Shown piece after piece: positions 13,557-18,568 of a stretch of DNA of 30,934 nucleotides. Under the pieces are notes generated by a model. It was not told the origin of the DNA. It saw only the letters and a program-made list of their open reading frames with translations, and did no database searches. The number at the start of each line of letters is the position of its first letter. Position 1 is the stretch's first letter. Source of the stretch: a virus. The translations under genes were made by a program, and so were the position numbers. Location of the stretch: positions 1-30,934 of the IMG/VR virus record IMGVR_UViG_3300027856_000372; one strand, written 5' to 3'.

Positions 13557-13601
13557 CAGGTGTAAGATAAGAAAATTTCCGTACATTTACCGTGTGTGAA
13601 A

Positions 13602-13619
13602 GGCCCCACCCACGGGGCC
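13602..13619 (-). terminator. GC-rich hairpin, possible leftward terminator
   Basis: GGCCCC-N6-GGGGCC is a perfect 6-bp hairpin. On the minus strand it is followed by TTTC, on the plus strand by no T-run, so any termination would act on leftward transcription coming from the RNA locus. The T-tract is short, which limits confidence. Confidence 0.45.
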
Positions 13620-13629
13620 CTCAATCGAC

Positions 13630-13666
13630 ACCCCTTTCTGACTTGTTCGGAGAGGGGTTTCTTTTT
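13630..13666 (+). terminator. Intrinsic terminator
   Basis: ACCCCT (13630-13635) pairs with AGGGGT (13653-13658) around a 17-base loop that itself partly pairs (TCT with GGA), followed by TTTCTTTTT. It probably ends rightward transcripts of the accessory block that read past 13375, and insulates the RNA locus. Confidence 0.65.
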
Positions 13667-13690
13667 GTAAAGAAAAGTTTACTACATTTG
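13666..13690 (+). promoter_or_regulatory. Promoter TACATTTG overlapped by a TGTAAA-N6-TTTACt operator
   Basis: The -7 box TACATTTG (13683-13690) matches TAnnTTTG exactly. Directly upstream, and sharing one base with it, is the palindrome TGTAAA-N6-TTTACT (13666-13683), one base short of the two perfect sites at 10616 and 10652. A protein bound here would cover the -10 to -33 spacer, so repression is the simplest expectation. Confidence 0.7.
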
Positions 13691-13695
13691 TCTTG

Positions 13696-13768
13696 TCGCA
13701 AACGGTATTGGCCTACTTACTATCGATCATTTTAAAAGCCTCGCATGGGAATGTGGGGCTTTTTTTGT
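13696..13768 (+). ncRNA. Putative small RNA of about 70 nt
   Basis: A good -7 box ends at 13690, and a terminator hairpin lies at about 13738-13768 (GCCTCGCAT pairing with ATGTGGGGC across GGGA, then seven T). The transcript between them has no frame of useful length, so a short RNA is the likely product. Its 5' part is unpaired by eye and could act as a seed region. Start and end are predictions; targets are unknown. Confidence 0.5.
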
Positions 13769-13769
13769 A

Positions 13770-13887
13770 CATTAGCCCCATGAAGAAGATTTCATTTGAA
13801 ACTCAACAACCGCAACCCACTACCGAATAGGAAGGCAGTTGCGCATACAATACTTTGGAGCCCTGCTATTTATAGTGGGGCTTTTTT
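13770..13887 (+). ncRNA. Short transcription unit with a 16-codon frame, ended by a terminator
   Basis: A near-consensus -7 box TACATTAG (13770-13777) is followed by an ATG at 13780 opening a 16-codon frame (MKKISFETQQPQPTTE) that ends at 13830. The unit closes with a terminator at 13859-13887 (AGCCC..CTAT pairing with ATAG..GGGCT, then six T). The ATG is too close to the predicted transcription start unless the message is leaderless, so either a leaderless micropeptide or a small RNA is possible. It might also be the 5' end of the tRNA transcript. Confidence 0.4.
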
Positions 13888-13899
13888 GTTGTAGTAAAT

Positions 13900-13973
13900 C
13901 GGGGTGTAGCGCAGTTTGGTAGCGCGGGTGCTTTGGGAGCATCAGGTCGCAGGTTCGATCCCTGTCACCCCGA
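13900..13973 (+). tRNA. tRNA-Pro(TGG)
   Basis: Complete cloverleaf: acceptor CGGGGTG/CACCCCG, D arm with AGTTTGGTAG loop, anticodon stem GGTGC/GCATC around TTTGGGA (anticodon TGG), and T arm with GTTCGATCC. The discriminator base is A and CCA is not encoded. It starts 13 bases after the preceding terminator and 6 bases before the next tRNA, so both are probably processed from one precursor. Confidence 0.95.
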
Positions 13974-13979
13974 CATAAC

Positions 13980-14050
13980 TCTCCGGTCGTCTAGGGGCAG
14001 GACGTCTGGTTTTGGGCCAGAAAACGGTAGTTCGAATCTATCTCGGAGAA
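13980..14050 (+). tRNA. tRNA-Gln(TTG)
   Basis: Acceptor TCTCCGG pairs with TCGGAGA (one G-T), D stem GTC/GAC, anticodon stem TCTGG/CCAGA around TTTTGGG (anticodon TTG), T arm GGTAG/CTATC with loop TTCGAAT. Discriminator A, no encoded CCA. A Gln UUG anticodon is near-cognate to UAG, of interest given the in-frame TAG at 590-592, though nothing shows suppression. Confidence 0.93.
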
Positions 14051-14056
14051 CTTTAT

Positions 14057-14064
14057 TATATTTG
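14057..14064 (+). promoter_or_regulatory. Promoter -7 box TATATTTG of the tmRNA gene
   Basis: Exact match to TAnnTTTG. It begins 7 bases after the tRNA-Gln 3' end and predicts a transcription start at about 14069-14072, at the 5' edge of the segment that pairs as P2 of the tmRNA. Upstream -33 sequence falls within the tRNA gene and is not clearly consensus. Confidence 0.7.
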
Positions 14065-14067
14065 CAC

Positions 14068-14350
14068 CAGATTCGTTTGAGAAGAAACGGTGTTTGGACG
14101 AGGGTTCGATACCCTCCGGCTCCACAAGAAAACAGTATTGCCCGTCTAGGACAAACCTCATCTCCATTGTGGAAGAGTGTAAAGGTAATGACGTAAAGCG
14201 ATTATACTGGGGCCGACTGGTTTTGACTGCATTATAAATGTATACTTCGAGAGTCTGATCCTATAACAGGAAAAGTAATACCTCTTTTCTCACCTCAGCT
14301 TAGAGCTGTGGCGTAGAAACGTCCCATAGGCACGACACGTCTGTAGAAGA
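14068..14350 (+). ncRNA. ssrA: Circularly permuted (two-piece) tmRNA
   Basis: The acceptor half comes first: GTTTGGACGAGGGTTCGATA and onward, with T arm GAGGG/CCCTC (14100-14116), acceptor strand CGGCTCC (14117-14123), discriminator A14124, no CCA. An intervening segment (14125-14208) contains TATTGCC/GGTAATG. The coding half starts at 14209 with GGGGCCG, which pairs with CGGCTCC over 7 bp including G3-U70, the alanyl-tRNA synthetase identity pair. ACTGGTTTTGAC is the D-arm analogue. CAGATTC (14068-14074) pairs with GAGTCTG (14251-14257) as P2. A hairpin CAGCT-TAG-AGCTG (14296-14308) places the tag stop codon in its loop, like P5. The half-order matches permuted ssrA genes of alphaproteobacteria and cyanobacteria. 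Product: ribosome rescue by trans-translation. Confidence 0.92.
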
Positions 14351-14378
14351 AGCATCAGCCATTGGTTGGTGCTTTTTT
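14351..14378 (+). terminator. Intrinsic terminator of the tmRNA gene
   Basis: AGCATCAGCC (14351-14360) pairs with GGTTGGTGCT (14364-14373) over 10 bp with G-T pairs around a 3-base loop, followed by six T. It closes a transcription unit of about 310 nt begun at the TATATTTG box, containing both tmRNA halves. Confidence 0.8.
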
Positions 14379-14383
14379 ATTTG

Positions 14384-14527
14384 TATATTCGTGGTAAGCT
14401 GTGGATGCGAAAGCGATCAGCGGTGGAAAAACACCGGAGCTCCCGAGGTAAGATTTCAAAGTCAAACCCGAGGTTGAGCACTAGGACTGGAACACGACCA
14501 AGCTGGGGCCCTTTTAGGCCCCTTTTT
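14384..14527 (+). ncRNA. Structured RNA of about 130 nt, unidentified, with own promoter and terminator
   Basis: A -7-like box TATATTCG (14384-14391, one mismatch) predicts a start near 14397. The first bases, AGCT(G)TGG, pair with CCAAGCT (14498-14504) as a 7-bp closing stem with one bulge. Inside are hairpins GC-GAAA-GC near 14406-14413 and CGGTG/CACCG (14421-14436), and a direct repeat CCCGAGGT at 14442 and 14467. The end is a strong terminator, GGGGCC/GGCCCC (14505-14522) plus five T. No coding frame. It could be a 6S-type RNA or phage regulatory RNA; I do not recognise the family. Confidence 0.6.
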
Positions 14528-14530
14528 GCA

Positions 14531-14743
14531 TTACTCTAGTTTCTTCTTCTTGTTCAGAAGTCCAGTGTAGTCTAGGTCGTACCGCACCTTCACGGCGTTG
14601 AAGTCATCCCATTCGTATTTAGGCTTCTTTCCGAGGTGTACCATCATCTGGTTCTCGGCCTTCATTGCTTCAATGTCAACCATTGCCGCTACTCGGTCGT
14701 TTGCCTGCTTGCATGTTTCTATTTGGATCCAATCTTTGCTCAT
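14531..14743 (-). CDS. Hypothetical protein, 70 aa
   Basis: Starts MSKDWIQIETCKQANDRVAA and is helical in its first half, ending in a lysine run (NKKKKLE). Its stop is just beyond the terminator of the structured RNA, so the two units converge. It begins one base after the stop of the GroES-like gene, indicating coupled translation. No family recognised. Confidence 0.7.
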   Translation of the reverse strand: MSKDWIQIETCKQANDRVAAMVDIEAMKAENQMMVHLGKKPKYEWDDFNAVKVRYDLDYTGLLNKKKKLE

Positions 14744-14744
14744 A

Positions 14745-15059
14745 CTATTCCGGTATTATCCCCATTATGTTTGCTTCGAAAATTCGAAACAGTCGATCAT
14801 TCATTTTCCAGGCGAGGTTCGCTGGATATAGTATTACGTCCCCTTCTTTCACTTCGCAATCCTCTATTCTCGGATCCACGGAGATTATGCGAGCTCTTTT
14901 CGGCGCGGTAGTTCGTTTGTCCGGCGGGAGAATCAAATCCCCCTTCTTTCTCTCGAGGTCTCGCATGGGAGTCGCGTAGATGTGGGACGAGTGAGGAGTT
15001 ATCTTCTCCGGGCAGTCCCTGTAGCTGTGCGAGTCGTCCCCGCAGAATACACATTCCAT
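14745..15059 (-). CDS. Zinc-knuckle plus GroES-like (Cpn10-fold) protein, 104 aa
   Basis: Residues 3-16, CVFCGDDSHSYRDC, have the exact CX2CX4HX4C spacing of a retroviral-type zinc knuckle. From about residue 31 the pattern follows Cpn10 co-chaperonins: GDLILPPDKRTTAPKRARII then EVKEGDVILYP and a final RIFEANIMGIIPE. In GroES these correspond to the first strands, the mobile-loop region, the GD.V.Y core and the closing strand. Phages such as T4 carry their own co-chaperonin (gp31) for capsid folding, and this could serve the capsid protein made here. A zinc knuckle fused to a GroES-like domain is unusual. A generic beta-barrel is the alternative. Confidence 0.6.
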   Translation of the reverse strand: MECVFCGDDSHSYRDCPEKITPHSSHIYATPMRDLERKKGDLILPPDKRTTAPKRARIISVDPRIEDCEVKEGDVILYPANLAWKMNDRLFRIFEANIMGIIPE

Positions 15060-15060
15060 A

Positions 15061-15303
15061 TTAAAACATTTTGTTGTTCGTGAATAAAATACGCTCGATG
15101 TCCGTGCAGGGGAGGAATCTCCACTCCCTTTGCTTCATCAGTGTTGATATAATGCGATTCGCGTCATCCTTTCCAAAGAATAGCGCCTCGTCTAGGTGAG
15201 GCATCATCTCATCCGATACCGCAAACCCTCTACCTTCCTTCTCTGTCTTGGATAGCCATAGCTGGATATAGGGCAAGGGTAGCTTATGCTCTTCCTTACT
15301 CAT
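15061..15303 (-). CDS. Hypothetical protein, 80 aa
   Basis: Starts MSKEEHKLPLPYIQLWLSKT and contains FGKDDANRIISTLMKQREW, a helical segment, with a hydrophobic C-terminus. It overlaps the start of its upstream neighbour by four bases and is separated from the GroES-like gene by one base. No recognised domain. Confidence 0.7.
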   Translation of the reverse strand: MSKEEHKLPLPYIQLWLSKTEKEGRGFAVSDEMMPHLDEALFFGKDDANRIISTLMKQREWRFLPCTDIERILFTNNKMF

Positions 15304-15806
15304 TTGAACACGAGTATATTTGGATCCCGACCAATTCTCGGACGGTCGAACCAGGTTAAAAAATCAATGCAGTTATTGTACTTAGCTGCCATGCAGTCGT
15401 GAACAACCCACCTATCACAGTAAAACTGTTCTTCGCACACAACGGTAATCGTGTCGCCGTATTCGAACGGGCCACCTTTGTGCTTGAGCAGGTCCCTGCT
15501 TACGGCGCACCACCTCAGCTTTCTATACTGGAGCTCCACGGCGTTGATGAACGAACCGTCAGCAGTGTTGAATGGAGTGCTGTCGCACTGAGCCACTGTA
15601 GGCTGATAGGTTGTCCCTGTCAGTTGCAAAACCGGTGGCCATTCCTTGACTATGAACAATGTGTCGTGTATAACTTGCGTTTCCACAAAGTGTCCAGGCT
15701 CCTTGTGAACTATTTCCTTTTCTGGTCCTACCAGCAATCCGAACGTCCAGAAGACAAAAATAGCCCAAGTCGCTCCTCCTAAAAATATTAGCAATTCTCT
15801 TTTCAT
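15300..15806 (-). CDS. Membrane-anchored 3D/double-psi-barrel-like protein, 168 aa; possible lysis role
   Basis: The N-terminus MKRELLIFLGGATWAIFVFW then TFGLLV is a signal anchor (residues about 5-26), leaving the remainder outside the cytoplasm. The rest resembles the 3D/RlpA-like double-psi beta-barrel found in MltA-type enzymes: LTGTTYQPTVAQCDSTPF, then LRWCAVSRDLL, FEYGDTITV and WVVHDCMAAKYNNCIDFLTW, with conserved Asp residues in the expected places. Four or more Cys suggest disulphides. Such proteins often act on peptidoglycan, so a lysis or cell-wall role is plausible. It is coupled by ATGA to the gene at 15803. Confidence 0.6.
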   Translation of the reverse strand: MKRELLIFLGGATWAIFVFWTFGLLVGPEKEIVHKEPGHFVETQVIHDTLFIVKEWPPVLQLTGTTYQPTVAQCDSTPFNTADGSFINAVELQYRKLRWCAVSRDLLKHKGGPFEYGDTITVVCEEQFYCDRWVVHDCMAAKYNNCIDFLTWFDRPRIGRDPNILVFK

Positions 15807-16021
15807 GATACTTCGATTAATCCTTCTAATGAAGGGTGAAAATTAATATCTACTTGAATTCTAGGTACTTCGGTTGTGATATCGAAGTAGCCGATGGTAA
15901 TAGCCATGGGCACAAACGCCCCGTCTCTATTCGCCACGCCCTCGACGTGTTGCTGAACAACTCCAGGGATGCCGTTATTCTTCCTCTTCTGCTCCTCAAT
16001 CTTTTCCTGCATCTGGTCCAT
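15803..16021 (-). CDS. Hypothetical protein, 72 aa
   Basis: Starts MDQMQEKIEEQKRKNNGIPG: a charged helix followed by a beta-rich C-terminal half (FVPMAITIGYFDITTEVPRI). It overlaps the upstream gene by 26 bases and the downstream gene by ATGA, so it belongs to one translational chain. Function is unknown. Confidence 0.7.
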   Translation of the reverse strand: MDQMQEKIEEQKRKNNGIPGVVQQHVEGVANRDGAFVPMAITIGYFDITTEVPRIQVDINFHPSLEGLIEVS

Positions 16022-16427
16022 GTAGTAGTAGATTAAACTTGTCCGTCATTGGAGTCTGCTTGAGGTAGTCCGTGATAGAGATGTTCAAGCCAAGCGACTT
16101 GAGCACGGTGATTGCATCGAACATCTTTTCGATGGTGAAGGAGACCTTCGCCCCGCTCGGGTGAAGCATGATCCAGGTATTGCCTTGGGATGCTCGGGAG
16201 ATATTGAACCCGTCTCGAGAGTATATGCGGACCGTTCCGGACTCTTCATTGTCCATTGTTGATTCTTGGAAGCCAAGATATTCAGGAATGAATATTTCGT
16301 CTCTAAGCCCTTCACCTAGTTCGTAGCTTTCCTTGAGAATACGCACAAGCTCCTGACGTAGTTCGTACACCATGACTTCTGCTTTGTCTGCCCGCTTCTT
16401 GTGGGCTCCGAATTTGAATAGTTTCAT
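15996..16427 (-). CDS. Hypothetical protein, 143 aa
   Basis: The basic start MKLFKFGAHKKRADKAEVMV leads into a helix, then a beta-rich middle (SGTVRIYSRDGFNIS; TWIMLHPSGAKVSFTIEKMF) reminiscent of a small pleckstrin-like or ligand-binding sheet, without a family match. It is the first gene of the leftward group ending at 14531. A -7-like box TACATTTA on the minus strand (16445-16452) and an adjacent short palindrome sit just upstream. Confidence 0.75.
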   Translation of the reverse strand: MKLFKFGAHKKRADKAEVMVYELRQELVRILKESYELGEGLRDEIFIPEYLGFQESTMDNEESGTVRIYSRDGFNISRASQGNTWIMLHPSGAKVSFTIEKMFDAITVLKSLGLNISITDYLKQTPMTDKFNLLLHGPDAGKD

Positions 16428-16444
16428 CTGTTCTTTTTTTCTGT

Positions 16445-16469
16445 TAAATGTATGCGGTAAGAAACCGCA
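16445..16469 (-). promoter_or_regulatory. Candidate leftward promoter beside a 6-bp palindrome
   Basis: On the minus strand TACATTTA (16445-16452) differs from TAnnTTTG by one base. Directly upstream is TGCGGT-N5-ACCGCA (16453-16469), a perfect hairpin or operator. It can serve as an operator for this promoter or as a weak processing/termination hairpin for the winged-helix gene ending at 16487. Confidence 0.4.
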
Positions 16470-16486
16470 AGTTCATACTTTCTTCT

Positions 16487-17281
16487 TCATGCAATATAAT
16501 TAAAAGAGGCGATGAAATCCGGCTCACGATTCCAAGCTTTTCCACTGTACCAGAACATGCGTTCCGGAGTTTTGGACCTCGCTTTCATGAGAAGATATAA
16601 ATCGTAACGCCCTTTAAAGTCCCTCAGAAGCACTTGATTCGTTTCAACGGTGATACACTCCATTTCTACGAGTTTCTTCTTTAGGAGCTTCCCAGCCGTC
16701 CTTCCTCTGCCTATAAGTCCACCGAATCCCTTGCATGAAAGCACAACATCATTGAATCTCGCACTCACATTGGTTGAATACTTGTAGTTCCACCCTTTAT
16801 TCTTATATTTGGTGGCAAGTCTTCCAACGCTCGATTGTGAGTGAGTTGGTTTGTGTATTTCTGCACGGACCGCTATTGTAGAGATTTGTCGATCAATGTT
16901 AGCCTCCAACAGAATGGAGGCTAATTTTGTTATGAGCAAATCCGTACTGTCGTCGGAGCTTACATTTATTATCTTGTGGTAATTGAATTGTTTCTTGTTC
17001 AGCTTGTACTTGATGAACATTTCCTTGTAGCTGATGAAAACGTAATCGCTTCCGTTCTGCTTGATCCATCCTAGTCGCTTCATCTTGCCTACATACACTC
17101 TGCAGGTCTTGTCACTAAGGCCGGTGAGCCTAGATAGTTTCGCGCGATTGCCTTTGTTCAATGCCGAAGAATTGAATAATGACTTGAATCTAAGAAAATA
17201 GGAGTAGGTTCTTAACTCGTTCATTTCCACGATTGTGGAGAGCAGGAGGCTATGTGTTTTAATTTTCTTAGCGAGTAACAT
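16487..17281 (-). CDS. Winged-helix DNA-binding protein, 264 aa (possible replication or transcription factor)
   Basis: Residues about 46-75, GNRAKLSRLTGLSDKTCRVY followed by VGKMKRLGWIKQNG, form a winged helix of the kind in replication initiators and MarR-like regulators: a helix-turn-helix with Gly-Leu-Ser turn and a short wing. The remainder is very basic (KKLVEMECITV..., GRGRTAGKLLKKK), consistent with nucleic-acid binding. No catalytic motif is visible. It has its own promoter (17365-17372) and a long hairpin leader (17295-17350), suggesting tight control of its level. A role in replication initiation is possible but not shown. Confidence 0.65.
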   Translation of the reverse strand: MLLAKKIKTHSLLLSTIVEMNELRTYSYFLRFKSLFNSSALNKGNRAKLSRLTGLSDKTCRVYVGKMKRLGWIKQNGSDYVFISYKEMFIKYKLNKKQFNYHKIINVSSDDSTDLLITKLASILLEANIDRQISTIAVRAEIHKPTHSQSSVGRLATKYKNKGWNYKYSTNVSARFNDVVLSCKGFGGLIGRGRTAGKLLKKKLVEMECITVETNQVLLRDFKGRYDLYLLMKARSKTPERMFWYSGKAWNREPDFIASFNYIA

Positions 17282-17294
17282 AGTGTTATCTTTG

Positions 17295-17350
17295 TTTTAG
17301 CGAACCCCCTTGAGGCCGAAGCCTTTCAGGGGGAAATGTTCTCGCTAAAA
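17295..17350 (-). promoter_or_regulatory. Large 5' leader hairpin with UUCG tetraloop
   Basis: On the minus-strand transcript the hairpin is built from TTTTAGCGA/TCGCTAAAA (9 bp, outer), CCCCCT/AGGGGG (6 bp) and GGC/GCC closing a UUCG loop, with small internal loops. It lies immediately after the predicted start (about 17358) and 14 bases before the ATG at 17281. No T-run follows on the minus strand, so it looks like an mRNA-protecting or translation-controlling leader rather than a terminator. Confidence 0.65.
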
Positions 17351-17364
17351 AACACAAGTGACAA

Positions 17365-17396
17365 CAAATGTATGTCAAATAAATGGCTTTTCCAAA
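17365..17396 (-). promoter_or_regulatory. Leftward promoter, TTTG-N20-TACATTTG
   Basis: The minus strand has TTTG (plus 17393-17396), a 20-base spacer, and TACATTTG (17365-17372), a full match to the Bacteroidota -33/-7 pattern. It should drive the winged-helix gene and place its transcript start near 17358. Confidence 0.7.
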
Positions 17397-17660
17397 TTAG
17401 ACTGCAGTCGAGGCTAATGCCAAGATAGCTGCGTAAGCTGCGTCAAGAGCTGTCTCGTCCGCAAACTTCCAAGTCACCGACTTAGGGTTTTGGTCGTGGT
17501 CTCTCATTGCGAAAGCTAAATGAAATTCCGAAGTAGTGTTAATACCTGGATTGTCATTCACAACTCTCGTCATGGTTTGTATTTCTTCAACATTTACTGG
17601 GTCTGATTGCCCAGAAAGCACGTTGACGCTATGGATAAGTGGTTTTGCAAGTGCACTCAT
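17397..17660 (-). CDS. Small protein, paralogue of the next gene, 87 aa
   Basis: It aligns over most of its length with the 86-aa protein at 17681-17941: SGQSDPVNVEEI versus SPDPLNMNKV, NDNPGINTT versus ANKPGRNQI, and SVTWKFADETALDAAYAAI versus EVFWKFESEADRDSEYDKI. The pattern looks like a small beta-sheet with one C-terminal helix. A tandem duplication is the simplest origin. The two genes are 20 bases apart. The function is unknown; small abundant structural or decoration proteins have this size. Confidence 0.75.
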   Translation of the reverse strand: MSALAKPLIHSVNVLSGQSDPVNVEEIQTMTRVVNDNPGINTTSEFHLAFAMRDHDQNPKSVTWKFADETALDAAYAAILALASTAV

Positions 17661-17680
17661 GATCTATATAGATTTAATTG

Positions 17681-17941
17681 TTACGTAATTGGGGTGGCTA
17701 CCAAACAAACAATTTTGTCGTATTCGCTATCACGGTCTGCTTCTGATTCGAACTTCCAAAATACTTCTTTAGGCCCGACACTGTTTTCATCTCGGGTGAA
17801 TCGGATTTGATTCCTCCCCGGCTTATTGGCACTCTGAATGCCATCATCTTCATGTTTTGCGAAAGACACAACCTTGTTCATGTTCAGTGGGTCTGGTGAC
17901 CCAATGCCTTTCTCGGATACTAAAAATGGTTTATCTAGCAT
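17681..17941 (-). CDS. Small protein, paralogue of the preceding gene, 86 aa
   Basis: Starts MLDKPFLVSEKGIGSPDPLN and shares the DP.N, PG.N and V.WKF..E...D..Y..I elements with its neighbour at 17397-17660; the two have clearly diverged. A -7-like box TACTTTTA on the minus strand (17961-17968) lies 20 bases upstream, back to back with the rightward promoter for the packaging module. Function is unknown. Confidence 0.75.
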   Translation of the reverse strand: MLDKPFLVSEKGIGSPDPLNMNKVVSFAKHEDDGIQSANKPGRNQIRFTRDENSVGPKEVFWKFESEADRDSEYDKIVCLVATPIT

Positions 17942-17960
17942 AGTTAGATGTTTAATCCGA

Positions 17961-18017
17961 TAAAAGTACGATTTTTTATTCTGAAGAAAAACAATAAATT
18001 TGTTAGTGTTATATAAC
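17961..18017. promoter_or_regulatory. Divergent promoter region with a 10-bp palindrome
   Basis: Rightward: TAAATTTG (17995-18002) matches TAnnTTTG exactly and predicts a start near 18009 for the packaging module. Leftward: TACTTTTA (17961-17968, minus) is one base off. A perfect palindrome GTTATATAAC (18008-18017) sits at the rightward start point and could be an operator. Confidence 0.6.
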
Positions 18018-18031
18018 TAAAATTAGATAAG

Positions 18032-18511
18032 ATGAAATTAACAGCGTTTACACAGTTGGTAGAAGAGACTCGGAAGGAGTTATGCCAGTGCAAGAGTACA
18101 CTAAGATTTGTCATGCCTGAATTGGACGGTCCGCCGGAAAACATCTCAAAGGCAATCAATGGACTAGGAAACATGTTGGATGAGATTTATGTAGCCCAGG
18201 GCTTCGAAAAACACATTTCTCCATACGATCCTAAGTCGTACATCGCAGCACCGAAGAACTACCGACCGATGGTTTCGGATGATTCGAAGCTTACAGATGT
18301 GCTCTCAACATTAATGAACAAGCGTGACCTGGTTCATAAGTTCAATCAGAAGGAGCACGCAAGAAAATACAAAAGCTTGATCGATAACACAAACAAGAGA
18401 GTAAAGCTTTCGAAGAAGTATTTCGGACAACAGCGCTCTACGTTTACGAACTTAAAGAAAGCGGTCATCGCATTGGAAGATGTGATTGAAGCACGAGAAC
18501 AAGGTGAGTAA
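18032..18511 (+). CDS. Hypothetical helical protein upstream of TerL, 159 aa; possible small terminase subunit
   Basis: Starts MKLTAFTQLVEETRKELCQC and is highly helical and basic towards the end (NTNKRVKLSKKYFGQQRSTF). Position directly before the large terminase and size fit a small terminase subunit (DNA recognition), but no HTH is obvious by eye, so the call is positional only. A strong terminator at 18524-18554 separates it from terL, so the two are not necessarily expressed at the same level. Confidence 0.6.
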   Translation: MKLTAFTQLVEETRKELCQCKSTLRFVMPELDGPPENISKAINGLGNMLDEIYVAQGFEKHISPYDPKSYIAAPKNYRPMVSDDSKLTDVLSTLMNKRDLVHKFNQKEHARKYKSLIDNTNKRVKLSKKYFGQQRSTFTNLKKAVIALEDVIEAREQGE

Positions 18512-18523
18512 TTTCGTTTTAAG

Positions 18524-18554
18524 GCTGTCCTCATAACCGGGGACAGCTTTTTTT
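18524..18554 (+). terminator. Strong intrinsic terminator
   Basis: GCTGTCC/GGACAGC (7 bp) around a 10-base loop is followed by seven T. It lies between the 159-aa gene and the terminase gene, 14 bases before the TerL start, which may set a ratio between first gene and downstream module. Confidence 0.85.
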
Positions 18555-18568
18555 CGTATTTAGTATTG

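Noticed and set aside
13933-14196. An 87-codon open frame on the plus strand
   Set aside because: It runs through both tRNAs and the acceptor half of the tmRNA; it is a chance frame in RNA genes.
14127-14208. A third tRNA between the two tmRNA halves
   Set aside because: The segment lacks a T loop and a cloverleaf; its stem is better explained as the intervening part of the tmRNA precursor.
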